A DNA stretch of 64,000 nucleotides from positions 806,001-870,000 of the forward strand of contig NZ_CP012109.1 in assembly GCF_000280925.3 (NCBI RefSeq), given 5' to 3'. Position 1 is the first letter of the stretch, and each line of letters begins with the position of its first letter. A program made the translations under genes and the position numbers. The stretch comes from Myxococcus hansupus (lineage in GTDB: Bacteria; Myxococcota; Myxococcia; Myxococcales; Myxococcaceae). Of the stretch, positions 26,167 to 35,483 are shown piece after piece. The notes below the pieces were generated by a model. That model had not been told where the DNA came from. It was given only the letters and a program-made list of their open reading frames with translations, and did not search any database.

Positions 26167-27875
26167 CGGGGCTCGACTGGCTTGTCCTGGGCGGGACGAT
26201 TGCCTTCATCGTGGGATGGGGCCTCTGGAAGTCCCGGGGGGCGGGCACCAGTGAGGATTACCTGCGCGGAGGCCGCGATTTGAAGTGGCCCACCATCGGC
26301 CTGACGGTGATGGCCACGCAGGCGAGCGCCATCACCTTCCTGTCCGTGCCCGGGCAGGCGTACGAAGATGGCATGCGGTTCGTGCAGTTCTACTTCGGAC
26401 TGCCCATCGCGATGATCATCATCAGCGCGGTCTTCGTCCCCATCTACTACCGGCTGAACGTCATCACCGCGTACGAGTACCTGGAGTCGCGCTTCGACCT
26501 GAAGACGCGGCTGCTGGGCGCCTTCCTCTTCCTCATCCAGCGCGGCCTGGCGGCGGGCATCACCATCTACGCGCCAGCCATCATCCTGTCCGCCATCCTC
26601 GGCTGGCCGCTGGAGCCCACTGTCGTCGGAATGGGCGCGCTGGTCATCCTCTACACGGTGACGGGCGGCGCCAAGGCGGTGAGCCAGACGCAGAAGCAGC
26701 AGATGGTGGTGATGATGGGCGGCATGGTGGTGGCGGCGATTGTCATCGTCTGGCGGCTGCCCGAGCACATGTCGTTCGGCAAGGCCGTGGACGTCGCGGG
26801 CGCCTTTGGCCGGATGAACGTGGTGAGCTTCGACTTCGACATGTCGGACCGTTACAACTTCTGGTCCGGCATGACGGGCGGCCTCTTCCTGTCGCTGTCG
26901 TACTTCGGCACGGACCAGTCGCAGGTGGGGCGCTACCTGTCGGGGCGCTCCGTCTCCGAGAGCCGGCTGGGGCTGCTCTTCAATGGCGTGCTGAAAATCC
27001 CGATGCAGTTCCTCATCCTGTTCGTCGGGATTCTCGTCTTCGTCTTCTACCAGTTCAGCACGCCGCCGCTGCTCTTCAACGAGACGCTGCGCACGCGCGT
27101 GCAGGGCACGGCGCAGGCGGGCGAGTACGCCGCGCTGGAGTCGAAGTGGGAGCACGTCCAGACCCGCAAGCGCGCCGAGGTGGAGCGCTACCTCGCGGCC
27201 GTGGAAGCGGGGGATGCCGTGGCCGGGGAGACGTCTCGCTCCCTGCTCCAGAACGCGGAGCAGGAGGCCAGCGCGGTCCGCAAGGAGGCCAAGGAGATGG
27301 TGGTCCGCGCGCTGCCGGGCGCGGAGACGAAGGACTCCGATTACATCTTCATCACCTTCGTGAAGCGCTGGCTGCCCAGCGGCCTGTTTGGCCTGCTCAT
27401 CGCGGTCATTCTTTCCGCGGCCATGAGCTCCATCGCCAGCGAGCTGACCGCCCTGGGCGCGACGACGACGGTGGATTTCTACCGACGCGTGTTCCACAAG
27501 AATGCCTCGGACCGGCACGTGCTGGTGGCCTCGAAGCTGTTCACCGTGTTCTGGGGATTGGTGGCCGTGGGCTTCGCGACCTTCGCGTCGTTGCTCGACA
27601 ACCTCATCCAGGCGGTCAACATCCTGGGGTCCATCTTCTACGGCACGGTGCTGGGCATCTTCCTGGTCGCCTTCTTCGTGAAGCACGTGCGCGGGCATGC
27701 CGTGTTCGCCGCTGCCGTCGTCTCCCAGACTGCGGTGATTGGCCTCTTCTTCCTCTCCGACGTCGGCTACCTCTGGTTCAACGTCATCGGCTGCGCGCTG
27801 GTGGTGGCGCTGAGCCTGGTGGCGCAGGTCGTCCTGCCTCGCGGCGAGACGCCGGCCCCGGCCCCGGGGGCCTGA
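26163..27875 (+). CDS. Sodium:solute symporter (SSS family)
   Basis: A 570-residue transporter with about 13-14 membrane segments. The N-terminal MTGLDWLVLGGTIAFIVGWGLW helix, SEDYLRGGRDLKW, QASAITFLSVPGQAYEDG and the YFGTDQSQVGRYLSGRS loop are SSS signatures. An unusual hydrophilic, coiled-coil-like stretch of about 90 residues (about 310-400: KRAEVERYLAAVEAG, LLQNAEQEASAVRKEAKEM) sits in a loop before the AMSSIASELTALGATTTVDFY helix. Coupled to the 59-residue protein and the secreted deacetylase, it probably imports the product of that deacetylase together with Na+. A 10-bp hairpin follows. Confidence 0.9.
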   Translation: MTGLDWLVLGGTIAFIVGWGLWKSRGAGTSEDYLRGGRDLKWPTIGLTVMATQASAITFLSVPGQAYEDGMRFVQFYFGLPIAMIIISAVFVPIYYRLNVITAYEYLESRFDLKTRLLGAFLFLIQRGLAAGITIYAPAIILSAILGWPLEPTVVGMGALVILYTVTGGAKAVSQTQKQQMVVMMGGMVVAAIVIVWRLPEHMSFGKAVDVAGAFGRMNVVSFDFDMSDRYNFWSGMTGGLFLSLSYFGTDQSQVGRYLSGRSVSESRLGLLFNGVLKIPMQFLILFVGILVFVFYQFSTPPLLFNETLRTRVQGTAQAGEYAALESKWEHVQTRKRAEVERYLAAVEAGDAVAGETSRSLLQNAEQEASAVRKEAKEMVVRALPGAETKDSDYIFITFVKRWLPSGLFGLLIAVILSAAMSSIASELTALGATTTVDFYRRVFHKNASDRHVLVASKLFTVFWGLVAVGFATFASLLDNLIQAVNILGSIFYGTVLGIFLVAFFVKHVRGHAVFAAAVVSQTAVIGLFFLSDVGYLWFNVIGCALVVALSLVAQVVLPRGETPAPAPGA

Positions 27876-27888
27876 GCCGGGGGCACGG

Positions 27889-27927
27889 AAGGCCCGGACG
27901 TCCATGAAGGAGCGCGTTCCGGGCCTT
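27889..27927 (+). terminator. Strong hairpin after the symporter gene
   Basis: Perfect 10-bp stem AAGGCCCGGA/TCCGGGCCTT with a 19-nt loop, 14 nt after the symporter stop. It closes the PIG-L, small protein and symporter operon. Confidence 0.65.
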
Positions 27928-27957
27928 GAAGTATGCTCGTCCCGGTGAGGGACGGAC

Positions 27958-29025
27958 ATGCCTGACGGGAACAGGCGACCCGGTCGCCCGGGGCGCTCCG
28001 ACGAGCGACACAGCTCGCTCGACGAGGACGAGGACGCGACGCGCGACATTCCGCTCCTGACGCGCCCCGAGGAGACGCGGATGGGGCCCGTGGAGCCGCG
28101 CTTCGAGGAGACCCGCATGGGCCCGGTGGAGCCGCGCTTCGAGGAGACGCGGATGGGGGTGGTGGACCCTCTCACCGAGGAGACCCTCATGGAGGCCGAG
28201 GAGGAGGAGGCCTTGCCCCTGCCCCGGTCCGAGAAGCCTCGTGCCCGCGGCAAGCCCTCTCGGGCCGCGCCGCCACCGCCCCCCGCCACCGAGGTGCAGA
28301 CGGAGGTCATGCCGCAGAAGCTGCCCGCCGCGCGCGCGGGGGGACCGCCGGCGAAGCCCACGGGCTGGCTTGCGGCGGGAGGGGACAAGCGCCCCAGCCC
28401 CCCACGTGCCAGCGAGGCGCCGGCCAGCCTGGGCGTGGTGCGCTTGAGTCCCTTGGAGCCCCTGGGCGCGAAGGTGAAGGCGGCGGAGGACGAGGCGCCC
28501 GCGCTGCGGACGATGTTCGCCAACCACTCGGCGCTGCTCGCGGAGCAGCTTCGCGAGGCCCTGTCGAAGAAGATGTACGGGCGCGGGCCGCACCGCGTGC
28601 TGCGCATCGACGAGCCGGAGGGGCCCAGCACCGCGGGTGGCAAGCTCGCGCGGCAGGCCATCTCCCTGGTGCCGCGCAAGGGCAGCGGGCCTTCGCTGAC
28701 GTGCGGTTGGGTGGACGTGTCGAAGCGCGAGGCGCAGCTTCGCAACTTCGAGGCGGTGGCCAAACGCTACGAAGTCCACCACGGCGAGCCGCTGGAGCTG
28801 GCGCCCGAGGAGTACGAGCGCTTCCTCAACGACGTGGAGGCGGTGCTCCTCCAGGCCGTCATCAAGGTCCGGGTCATCATCCCGGAGGAAGCCGCGGCGG
28901 TCCGCGTCCAAGGCCCGGCGGCGGGCTCCCGGACGAAAGGAGTCCCACCCCTGTGGGCGGGACTCCTGGCCGCGCTGGCCTTCGCGTTGGGCCTGCTCGC
29001 GGGGCGGATGGGGACGGGCGGCTGA
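27958..29025 (+). CDS. Tail-anchored cytoplasmic protein with tandem N-terminal repeats
   Basis: A 355-residue protein of unknown function. Residues about 38-73 carry a 12-residue repeat EETRMGPVEPRF, three times plus a degenerate fourth. A Pro/Ala-rich linker follows, then a structured region (about 160-320: LAEQLREALSKKMYGRG, KREAQLRNFEAVAKRYEV, EEYERFLNDVEAVLLQAVIKV), and a C-terminal helix WAGLLAALAFALGLLAGRMG that would anchor it in the membrane with the bulk in the cytoplasm. Threonines in EETRMG could be phosphorylation sites read by FHA domains (inference). Confidence 0.72.
   Translation: MPDGNRRPGRPGRSDERHSSLDEDEDATRDIPLLTRPEETRMGPVEPRFEETRMGPVEPRFEETRMGVVDPLTEETLMEAEEEEALPLPRSEKPRARGKPSRAAPPPPPATEVQTEVMPQKLPAARAGGPPAKPTGWLAAGGDKRPSPPRASEAPASLGVVRLSPLEPLGAKVKAAEDEAPALRTMFANHSALLAEQLREALSKKMYGRGPHRVLRIDEPEGPSTAGGKLARQAISLVPRKGSGPSLTCGWVDVSKREAQLRNFEAVAKRYEVHHGEPLELAPEEYERFLNDVEAVLLQAVIKVRVIIPEEAAAVRVQGPAAGSRTKGVPPLWAGLLAALAFALGLLAGRMGTGG
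28069..28176 (+). repeat. Three 36-nt tandem repeats in coding DNA
   Basis: Units begin at 28069, 28105 and 28141, each encoding EETRMGxVxPxx; a shorter degenerate unit follows. The repeats are in frame, so copy number could vary without disrupting the gene. Confidence 0.75.
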
Positions 29026-29026
29026 G

Positions 29027-31174
29027 CTACGCCAGCGGCGTTTCACGCTCCCAGTGACGCTTGGCGATGGCCTCGGCGAAGAGCTGCCCGAAGCCCTTCG
29101 TCTCCGTCTTCGCGCTGCGGACGACGCCTCGCATGGCCTCCACGCCCTTCGTGGGGGCCGGCTCCAGGTCGTCCACGCCCGCGGCGCTCAGCAGCAGGAC
29201 GGCGTCCGCGGACAGCGCCAGGGCCTTGCAGTGGATGTAGGCCTCGCGCACGAAGTCCACCGCCTGGGGCACGCGCTTCAGGGCCGCGACGCTCTTCTCG
29301 CCACCGGGCACGTAGACGGCGTCGTACGTCACCGAGGACGTGTTGGCGAAGGTGCGCAGGGGCCGCTCTTCCCGGCCCTCCAGGCTCGTCACCGGGCTCA
29401 GCGTGGGGCCCACCACCTCCAGCGTCGCGCCGCGCTCCGCGAGCGCCTTGCGCACGCCGTCCAGCTCCTTGCCGGCGAAGCCGTCCGACACCAGGGCGGC
29501 GATCTTGCGCGTCTTGATGGAGTCGTGCGGCGAGTTCTCCATGCTGAGGGCGGGAGACGTGTCCACCGAGGGCGCCCCCTTCTTGCCCGAGGCCTTGGGG
29601 GCCTTGGCCGGCTTGGTGGCCTTGGGCGGCTCGACGCCCACCGCCCGGGCCACGCGCGCGGCCAGCGCCGGGTCGATGTTCACCAGAATCTGGTTCACCA
29701 CGCGCTCGCGAATCTCCACGCGCTCCACCTTGCCAATCTCGAACTCGAGCGCGGCGACGACGTGCTCCTGCTCGGGCTTGGACAGGCTCTTGTAGAAGAG
29801 CGTGGCCTGGCTGAAGTGGTCGCTGAAGCTGTTGCTGCGCGCGCGAATCTTGTGCCCCTCCACGCGCTCCTGGCGGTGGTGGAAGGCCATGGCCGGGTTG
29901 GCCAGCACCGGGCAGCCGCCGCCCAGTGTGTTGGGGTGGTAGTTGGCCCGCGACGTGGGGATGGTGTGCCGCCCGAAGCCGTCCTGCTGGTGGTTGGTGA
30001 CGGGGCACACGGGCTTGTTGATGGGCAGCTCCGCGAAGTTGGGGCCACCCAGCCGCGTGAGCTGCGTGTCCAGGTACGAGAACAGCCGTGCCTGCATCAG
30101 CGGGTCATTGGTGAAGTCGATGCCCGGCACCACGTTGGCCACGCAGAAGGCGACCTGCTCCGTCTCCGCGAAGAAGTTGTCCGGGTTGCGGTTGAGCGTC
30201 AGCTTGCCCACGCGCTGCACCGGCACAAGCTCCTCGGGCAGCAGCTTGGTGGCGTCCAGGAGGTCGAAGCCGTACTTCAGCTCGTCACCCTCGGGGAGGA
30301 TTTGCAGCCCCAGCTCGTACTCGGGGAAGTCGCCCGCCTCGATGGCATCCCAGAGGTCGCGGCGGTGGAAGTCCGGGTCCTTGCCGGACAGCTTCTGGGC
30401 CTCGTCCCAGGCGAGCGCGTGGTTGCCCAACAGCGGCTTCCAGTGGAACTTCACCAGGTGCGCCTTTCCCTCCGCGTTGACCAGCCGGAAGGTGTGGACG
30501 CCGAAGCCCTCCATCATCCGGTAGCTGCGCGGGATGGCGCGGTCGGACATCAGCCACATCACCATGTGCGACGTCTCGGGGACGAGCGACACGAAGTCCC
30601 ACAGCGAGTCGTGCGCGGAGGACGCCTGCGGGATTTCGTTGTGCGGCTCCGGCTTCACGGAGTGGACGAAGTCCGGGAACTTGATTCCGTCCTGGATGAA
30701 GAAGACGGGCATGTTGTTGCCCACCAAGTCGAAGTTGCCCTGCTCCGTGTAGAACTTGGTGGCGAAGCCGCGCACGTCGCGGACGGTGTCCGCCGAGCCG
30801 CGTGAGCCGCCCACGGTGGAGAAGCGCACGAACACCGGCGTGCGCAGGGACGGGTCGGTGAGGAAGCTCGCCTGGGTGTACTTCTCCAGCGACTTGTAGA
30901 CCTGGAAGTAGCCATGGGCTCCGGAGCCGCGCGCGTGGACAGCGCGCTCCGGGATGCGCTCGTGGTCGAAGCGCATCATCTTCTCCCGGAAGTGGAAGTC
31001 CTCCAGGAGCGTGGGGCCGCGAACGCCCGCCTTCAGCGAGTTGTCGGTGTCGGAGATGGGGATGCCCTGGTCCGTGGTGAGGACCTTGCCCTCCGCATGC
31101 ATGCGGTGCGGTTCAAGGCTTTCGACCTTGAGCGTGGTGGGCCGGCTCTTCGCCGAGGGCTTGCGCGTTTTCAT
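29027..31174 (-). CDS. katE: Large-subunit catalase (HPII type)
   Basis: A 715-residue clade 2 catalase that disproportionates hydrogen peroxide. Seen: [19 protein letters not shown] with the essential His, [34 protein letters not shown] with the active-site Asn, and [18 protein letters not shown] with the proximal haem Tyr. Residues about 560-710 form the C-terminal DJ-1/PfpI-like domain typical of HPII ([33 protein letters not shown]). Ser/Lys-rich linkers separate the two. It stands alone; a stationary-phase or stress sigma factor is the likely controller by family precedent. Confidence 0.96.
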   Translation of the reverse strand: MKTRKPSAKSRPTTLKVESLEPHRMHAEGKVLTTDQGIPISDTDNSLKAGVRGPTLLEDFHFREKMMRFDHERIPERAVHARGSGAHGYFQVYKSLEKYTQASFLTDPSLRTPVFVRFSTVGGSRGSADTVRDVRGFATKFYTEQGNFDLVGNNMPVFFIQDGIKFPDFVHSVKPEPHNEIPQASSAHDSLWDFVSLVPETSHMVMWLMSDRAIPRSYRMMEGFGVHTFRLVNAEGKAHLVKFHWKPLLGNHALAWDEAQKLSGKDPDFHRRDLWDAIEAGDFPEYELGLQILPEGDELKYGFDLLDATKLLPEELVPVQRVGKLTLNRNPDNFFAETEQVAFCVANVVPGIDFTNDPLMQARLFSYLDTQLTRLGGPNFAELPINKPVCPVTNHQQDGFGRHTIPTSRANYHPNTLGGGCPVLANPAMAFHHRQERVEGHKIRARSNSFSDHFSQATLFYKSLSKPEQEHVVAALEFEIGKVERVEIRERVVNQILVNIDPALAARVARAVGVEPPKATKPAKAPKASGKKGAPSVDTSPALSMENSPHDSIKTRKIAALVSDGFAGKELDGVRKALAERGATLEVVGPTLSPVTSLEGREERPLRTFANTSSVTYDAVYVPGGEKSVAALKRVPQAVDFVREAYIHCKALALSADAVLLLSAAGVDDLEPAPTKGVEAMRGVVRSAKTETKGFGQLFAEAIAKRHWERETPLA

Positions 31175-31352
31175 GGGGGCCTGTCGCCAACGAGAGGGGT
31201 GAAGGCGCCGTGGAGCTGGCGCGGTAGCCGTCTACGCTCGTCACGTCCACCCCGGTGACTTCAGGGGGTGGGGACGTCCGCGAGTCGGCACTTCCCTGGG
31301 CGATTGGTCGCTCGCGCGCGTGGCAGTGTCCACGATCGCGCGGTTCGCGACG

Positions 31353-31391
31353 TGACGCTCCCGTGTGGCCCCTGCCTGCACGGGAGCGTCA
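31353..31391 (-). terminator. 13-bp hairpin after SRPBCC gene
   Basis: Perfect 13-bp stem TGACGCTCCCGTG/CACGGGAGCGTCA with a 13-nt loop, 8 nt beyond the stop of the minus-strand SRPBCC gene. It is the strongest hairpin in this part of the window. Confidence 0.7.
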
Positions 31392-31399
31392 GGCGTGCA

Positions 31400-32047
31400 T
31401 CACGGCGTGGCGGGAGCGGCCACGGCCGGGGCGCCTTCCGCGGGCTGCGCGGCGGCCTCTGCTTCCGCGCGCGCCTTCTCCGCGGCGCGAGTGGCCTCCG
31501 CCTCCGCGTGCTTCTTGGCGTCCGCCACGGCGACGTCCTTCAGGGTCGCCAGGCCCCGCTCGAAGTCCTTTCCAATCATCGCGTCCATGTCCATGAACAA
31601 GCCCATGGCCTTGCTGATGAAGTTGTTCTCGCCCGACATGGCCCAGACGACCTGCGTGCCACCCTCGGCGGCGCTGAAGGTGAACGTGGTGGTGTTGGTG
31701 GCGGCGAAGGGCTTGATGAACTCCAGCCGGATGGTGACCTGCTCGTTGACCTTGCTGTCGGTGATGGTCATCCGGCCTTCACCAATCTGGTCGTTGCCCG
31801 CCCAGGTGTAGTCCGCGCCCGTCCCCGACTCCGGGCCGGAGTACGTGCGCTTCTGCTGCGGGTCCAGCCCGTCCCACGGGGACCATTCGGTCCAACGGTG
31901 GAAGTCGTTCACCAGCGGGAAGGCGATGTCCGCGGACACGGGGAGCACCGCGCTGCGCTGATAGGTGAACGTGCCGGGACGGGTGGCGACGAAGCCGACG
32001 AACAGCAGGATGGCGGCGGCGAGGCCGGCCAGAATCTTCTTGAGCAT
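31400..32047 (-). CDS. Membrane-anchored SRPBCC (START-like) protein
   Basis: A 215-residue protein. ATG 32047 gives a hydrophobic anchor (ILAGLAAAILLFVGFVAT). The SRPBCC domain covers about 30-165: AVLPVSADIAFPLVNDFHRWTEWSPWDG, ADYTWAGNDQIGEGRMTI, TFSAAEGGTQVVWAMSGEN. A low-complexity Ala/Glu-rich coiled tail (AEAEATRAAEKARAEAEAAA) and an AP-rich end complete it. This polyketide-cyclase-like fold binds hydrophobic ligands; no catalytic residue can be named. Its downstream hairpin at 31353 suggests a single-gene unit. Confidence 0.82.
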   Translation of the reverse strand: MLKKILAGLAAAILLFVGFVATRPGTFTYQRSAVLPVSADIAFPLVNDFHRWTEWSPWDGLDPQQKRTYSGPESGTGADYTWAGNDQIGEGRMTITDSKVNEQVTIRLEFIKPFAATNTTTFTFSAAEGGTQVVWAMSGENNFISKAMGLFMDMDAMIGKDFERGLATLKDVAVADAKKHAEAEATRAAEKARAEAEAAAQPAEGAPAVAAPATP

Positions 32048-32171
32048 GGGGGTGGGTCCTTGGGCGGTGGCGGGGGGGACGGCCGCGCACCAGCCGCGCG
32101 TCTTAGAGGCCGGACGGTGCCAAGCGCAAGACACCCACAGCGTGGGCGCCAGGTCGGCGGGAGCGCGCGGC

Positions 32172-33587
32172 TCAGCACTCCGGGAGGCCCACGCTCAGGT
32201 TGGCCACTTCCAGGACGTTGGCGGCCAAACCCCCCCGCGCCGTCTCCTTGTACTTGTCCTTCATGTCGCGGCCGGTGTCGCGCATGGTGCGGATGACCTT
32301 GTCCAGGCTGACGAAGTGGCGTCCGTCGCCGGAGAGCGCCATGCGCGTGGCGTTGATGGCCTTCACGGAGGCCATGGCGTTGCGCTCGATGCAGGGCACC
32401 TGCACCAGGCCGCCAATGGGGTCGCAGGTGAGGCCCAGGTTGTGCTCCATGGCGATCTCCGCCGCGTTCTCCACCTGGAGCGGCGTGCCGCCCATGACCT
32501 CGGTGAGCGCGCCCGCGGCCATGGAGCACGCGCTGCCGACCTCGCCCTGGCAGCCCACCTCGGCGCCACTGATGGAGGCGTTCTCCTTGTAGAGGACGCC
32601 AATGGCCCCCGCGGTGAGCAGGAAGCGCACCACGCCGTCCTCGTTGGCGCCCGGCACGAAGCGCCAGTAGTAGTGCAGCACCGCGGGGATGATGCCCGCC
32701 GCGCCGTTGGTGGGCGCGGTGACGACGCGCCCGCCCGCCGCGTTCTCCTCGTTCACGGCCAGCGCGTAGAGGTTCACCCAGTCCAGCACGGTGAGCGGGT
32801 TGGTGAGGCCGGCCTCGGGGCGGCTGATGAGCTTCTGGTACATCCCCGCGGCGCGGCGCTCCACCTTGAGGCCACCCGGGAGGATGCCGCCGCTGGTGCA
32901 GCCACGGCGCACACAGGCCTGCATCACGTCCCAGACGCGGAGCAGCCCGGCGCGAATCTCCGCCTCGTCGCGCCACGTCTTCTCGTTGGCCAGCATGATG
33001 GAGCTGAAGCTGATGCGCTCCCGCTCACAGTGCGCGAGCAGCGCCGCCGCGGATTGGAAGGGGTAGGGCAGCGGCGTGGTGTCCTTCGTCAGCGGGTCCT
33101 TGCCCGCCGCCGCCGCGGTGTCGTCGACGACGAAGCCTCCGCCCACGGAGTAGTAGACGGTGGACAGCAGCTCCACGCCGTCGGGGCCGGTGGCGGTGAA
33201 GCGCATGCCGTTGGGGTGGAAGGGCAGCGAGCGCCGACGGTGCATCACCAGGTGCTCGCCGTCTCGGAACGTCACCTCGCGCTGACCCAGCAGCGCCAGG
33301 CGGCCCTCGGCGCGCCAGCGGGAAATCACGGCGGGTACGGACTCCACGTCCACGCCCTCCGGCGTCTCACCGAGCAGGCCGAGCACCACCGCCTTGTCGC
33401 TGCCGTGCCCCTTGCCCGTCGCGCCCAGCGAGCCGAACAGCTCCACCTTGAGCTTCGTGAGTCGCTCCACGTGCCCCGCGTCCGCCAGCTTGCGCGCGAA
33501 CATCCGCGCGGCCCGCATGGGGCCCACGGTGTGCGAACTGGAAGGTCCGATGCCAATCTTGAAGAGGTCGAAGACGCTGACGGCCAT
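32172..33587 (-). CDS. sdaA: L-serine ammonia-lyase (iron-sulfur type)
   Basis: A 471-residue single-chain serine deaminase converting L-serine to pyruvate and ammonia. ATG 33587 is chosen because the family begins [24 protein letters not shown]. The C-terminal catalytic domain holds the [4Fe-4S] cysteines in [20 protein letters not shown] and GLTCDPIGG. The N-terminal beta domain (residues 1-150) is also present, so the protein is complete. It stands alone; upstream of it on the minus strand are 216 nt without a gene, containing an 8-bp hairpin at 33694. Confidence 0.95.
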   Translation of the reverse strand: MAVSVFDLFKIGIGPSSSHTVGPMRAARMFARKLADAGHVERLTKLKVELFGSLGATGKGHGSDKAVVLGLLGETPEGVDVESVPAVISRWRAEGRLALLGQREVTFRDGEHLVMHRRRSLPFHPNGMRFTATGPDGVELLSTVYYSVGGGFVVDDTAAAAGKDPLTKDTTPLPYPFQSAAALLAHCERERISFSSIMLANEKTWRDEAEIRAGLLRVWDVMQACVRRGCTSGGILPGGLKVERRAAGMYQKLISRPEAGLTNPLTVLDWVNLYALAVNEENAAGGRVVTAPTNGAAGIIPAVLHYYWRFVPGANEDGVVRFLLTAGAIGVLYKENASISGAEVGCQGEVGSACSMAAGALTEVMGGTPLQVENAAEIAMEHNLGLTCDPIGGLVQVPCIERNAMASVKAINATRMALSGDGRHFVSLDKVIRTMRDTGRDMKDKYKETARGGLAANVLEVANLSVGLPEC

Positions 33588-33693
33588 GGCGGCGCAACAT
33601 GCCACGTTTCCAATTCCGTCCCAGCGCCTCCGGTCGAAGCGCATGTCACCGCGAGGACGGATGCAGCTCCTTGGGATGCCAACGAGCGACGTC

Positions 33694-33714
33694 CACGCAC
33701 GGGCTTCGTGCGTG
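33694..33714. terminator. 8-bp hairpin between sdaA and the DUF4041 gene
   Basis: Stem CACGCACG/CGTGCGTG with a 5-nt loop, about 90 nt after the DUF4041 stop on the minus strand. Possible terminator. Confidence 0.35.
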
Positions 33715-33803
33715 CGCGGCTTCGTGCCACCTCCGCGTGACGCGATAGACGCAGCGCGTTGGTCGCCGGATGTCTGGCCCGCTGCGTCGTAGCGGCCGAG
33801 CGC

Positions 33804-35345
33804 CTACGCGGCCGGACGTCTCGCCGTCCCTTCCTTCGTCCGCTGCTCCTCGTCGGTGAGGGCGAGCGACTTGCGGTACTCGGCGGCCTCCGCCACGCGC
33901 GTCAGCTCGAAGTCGCCGTGGTGCTTGCGCACGGCGTCGGCGATTTCGTCCAGGCTCGCCCGGAAGAACTCCTTGCGCTCGTTGATGCGGTTGACGCGCC
34001 GGTGGGCGAACGTGCGGTGCAGCTCGGCCTCCAGCTTGGGCGCGTCCACGGTGCGGATGATGGCGTGGACGTCGAACTCGAAGGGGACGGAGGCGTCGCC
34101 CAGCTCGTCGATGCGGTCCTGCGGGACGAGCCGCCGCGTCATGCCCAGCTTGAAGATGTCTTCACCGAAGGAGCCGATGTTGGAGATGACGTAGACGTGC
34201 CCCGTGCGGGTGAGCTGTGCCTGGGAGATCGCGCGCTGTCGCTCCAGGTCCTCGGCGAGGCGCCGCTCAAGCTCCGCGATGCGCTCCTGGAGCTTCTGCT
34301 GCTGCGTGCCGGTGCTCTGCTCGAATTCGGCGCGGGCCTTGCGCAGGGCTTCCTCGTCGCGCCGGGCCTCGCGCTCGGCTTCGAGGCGGGCGCGCTCCAG
34401 CTCACGCTGCGCGGTTTCCTCTTCGCGCATCTGTTCGCGGATGCGCCGCTGCTCGTCCTTCTCCTGCTGGCGCTTCTCCTCGTACTCGTGCGCCAGGTGC
34501 AGTTCGTCCAGCTTGAGGTTCACGTACCTGGCGTCGATGAAGCACTGCTGAATCTTGGCGAGCTCGGTGATGGCGTCGGCCGCCTTCTGGATGCGCGCCT
34601 CCATCGCCTTGACGTTCTTGTACGTCACCTTGGCCACGCAGGCGTCCGCTTCGCCGTTGAAGGCGCGCAGCATCAACTTCAGCGTGCGCTCCGTCTGCTT
34701 GCGGCCCTCCGCCTTGCTGCCGTTGACCTCCCACTCCGCGGTGCAATAGGCGGCCTTCTTGTCCTTGAGCAGCGTCTTCTGCTGCTCGCGGAGGTCGTCC
34801 AGGCGCTCCTCGTACTTCTGCGATGTGGAGAAGTTGTAGATGGGTTTGTAGAGCCCGTAGGAGCGGAGGACGGCTTCCTCCTCCAATGGCCGCAGCTCCG
34901 CGCTCAGCCGGGAGATGGCGTTCTCGAGCTGGGAGCGTTCGACCTGGGCTTGTTGGCGTCGCACCTCCGCCTCGCGCGCGGCCGTCTCCGCCTGTTCGCG
35001 CAGGCGTGTCAGCTCACCCTGGGTTCGCGTGCGCTCCTGGCTGATGGCGCGCTCGTTCTCCTCCTTCACCCGGAGCAGCTCTGCCTGGGCTTTCCGGATG
35101 GCGGTGTCCGCATCCTCGCGGGCTCGCGTCAGCTCCGCGGCCACGCGGTTGCGCTCGGCGGCCAGGGCGTGGGCGGACTCGGCCTTCGCGCGCTCCAGCT
35201 CCGCGGTGACGCGCTGGCGTTCCGCCTCCACGTCGAGCACCGGCTTGAAGCGCTTCCTCACCGACGCCAGCCGCACGGCGGTGAAGAGGAACAACCCGGA
35301 CATCAGCAGGCTCACGGCGCCTAGGACCCAGACGGCAGGTTGCAT
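33804..35345 (-). CDS. Membrane-anchored coiled-coil protein with DUF4041 and T5orf172 domains
   Basis: A 513-residue protein. An N-terminal helix (VWVLGAVSLLMSGLFLFTAV) anchors it. Residues about 40-150 are coiled coil (VTAELERAKAESAHALAAER). A DUF4041 region (about 155-270: RSYGLYKPIYNFSTSQKYEERL, KAAYCTAEWEVNGSKAEG) is followed by a second coil and a C-terminal T5orf172/GIY-YIG-like domain (about 405-490: GHVYVISNIGSFGEDIFKLGMTRR, ELHRTFAHRRVNRINERKEFF). The domain order is standard for this family, found in phages and bacteria; the nuclease role is presumed, not proven. It has no restriction or defence gene beside it. Confidence 0.85.
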   Translation of the reverse strand: MQPAVWVLGAVSLLMSGLFLFTAVRLASVRKRFKPVLDVEAERQRVTAELERAKAESAHALAAERNRVAAELTRAREDADTAIRKAQAELLRVKEENERAISQERTRTQGELTRLREQAETAAREAEVRRQQAQVERSQLENAISRLSAELRPLEEEAVLRSYGLYKPIYNFSTSQKYEERLDDLREQQKTLLKDKKAAYCTAEWEVNGSKAEGRKQTERTLKLMLRAFNGEADACVAKVTYKNVKAMEARIQKAADAITELAKIQQCFIDARYVNLKLDELHLAHEYEEKRQQEKDEQRRIREQMREEETAQRELERARLEAEREARRDEEALRKARAEFEQSTGTQQQKLQERIAELERRLAEDLERQRAISQAQLTRTGHVYVISNIGSFGEDIFKLGMTRRLVPQDRIDELGDASVPFEFDVHAIIRTVDAPKLEAELHRTFAHRRVNRINERKEFFRASLDEIADAVRKHHGDFELTRVAEAAEYRKSLALTDEEQRTKEGTARRPAA

Positions 35346-35483
35346 CGGTGCATCCCCCCTCGCATGGCGGGAGGTTCACTCAACGCATGGGCGCCCCGGA
35401 ATCCCTCCGTGGGAGTATGGACCTTCCCGCGAAGGAAAACGGCCAAGGTCGTTTTCTACCCAGATTCGACATCAGGAGACGCC

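Noticed and set aside
26094-28763. 889-codon minus-strand frame opposite the symporter and repeat protein
   Set aside because: Low-complexity antisense shadow of two well-supported genes.
29054-30805. 583-codon plus-strand frame opposite katE
   Set aside because: Antisense of a clear catalase; Leu/Val/His/Arg-rich with no motif.
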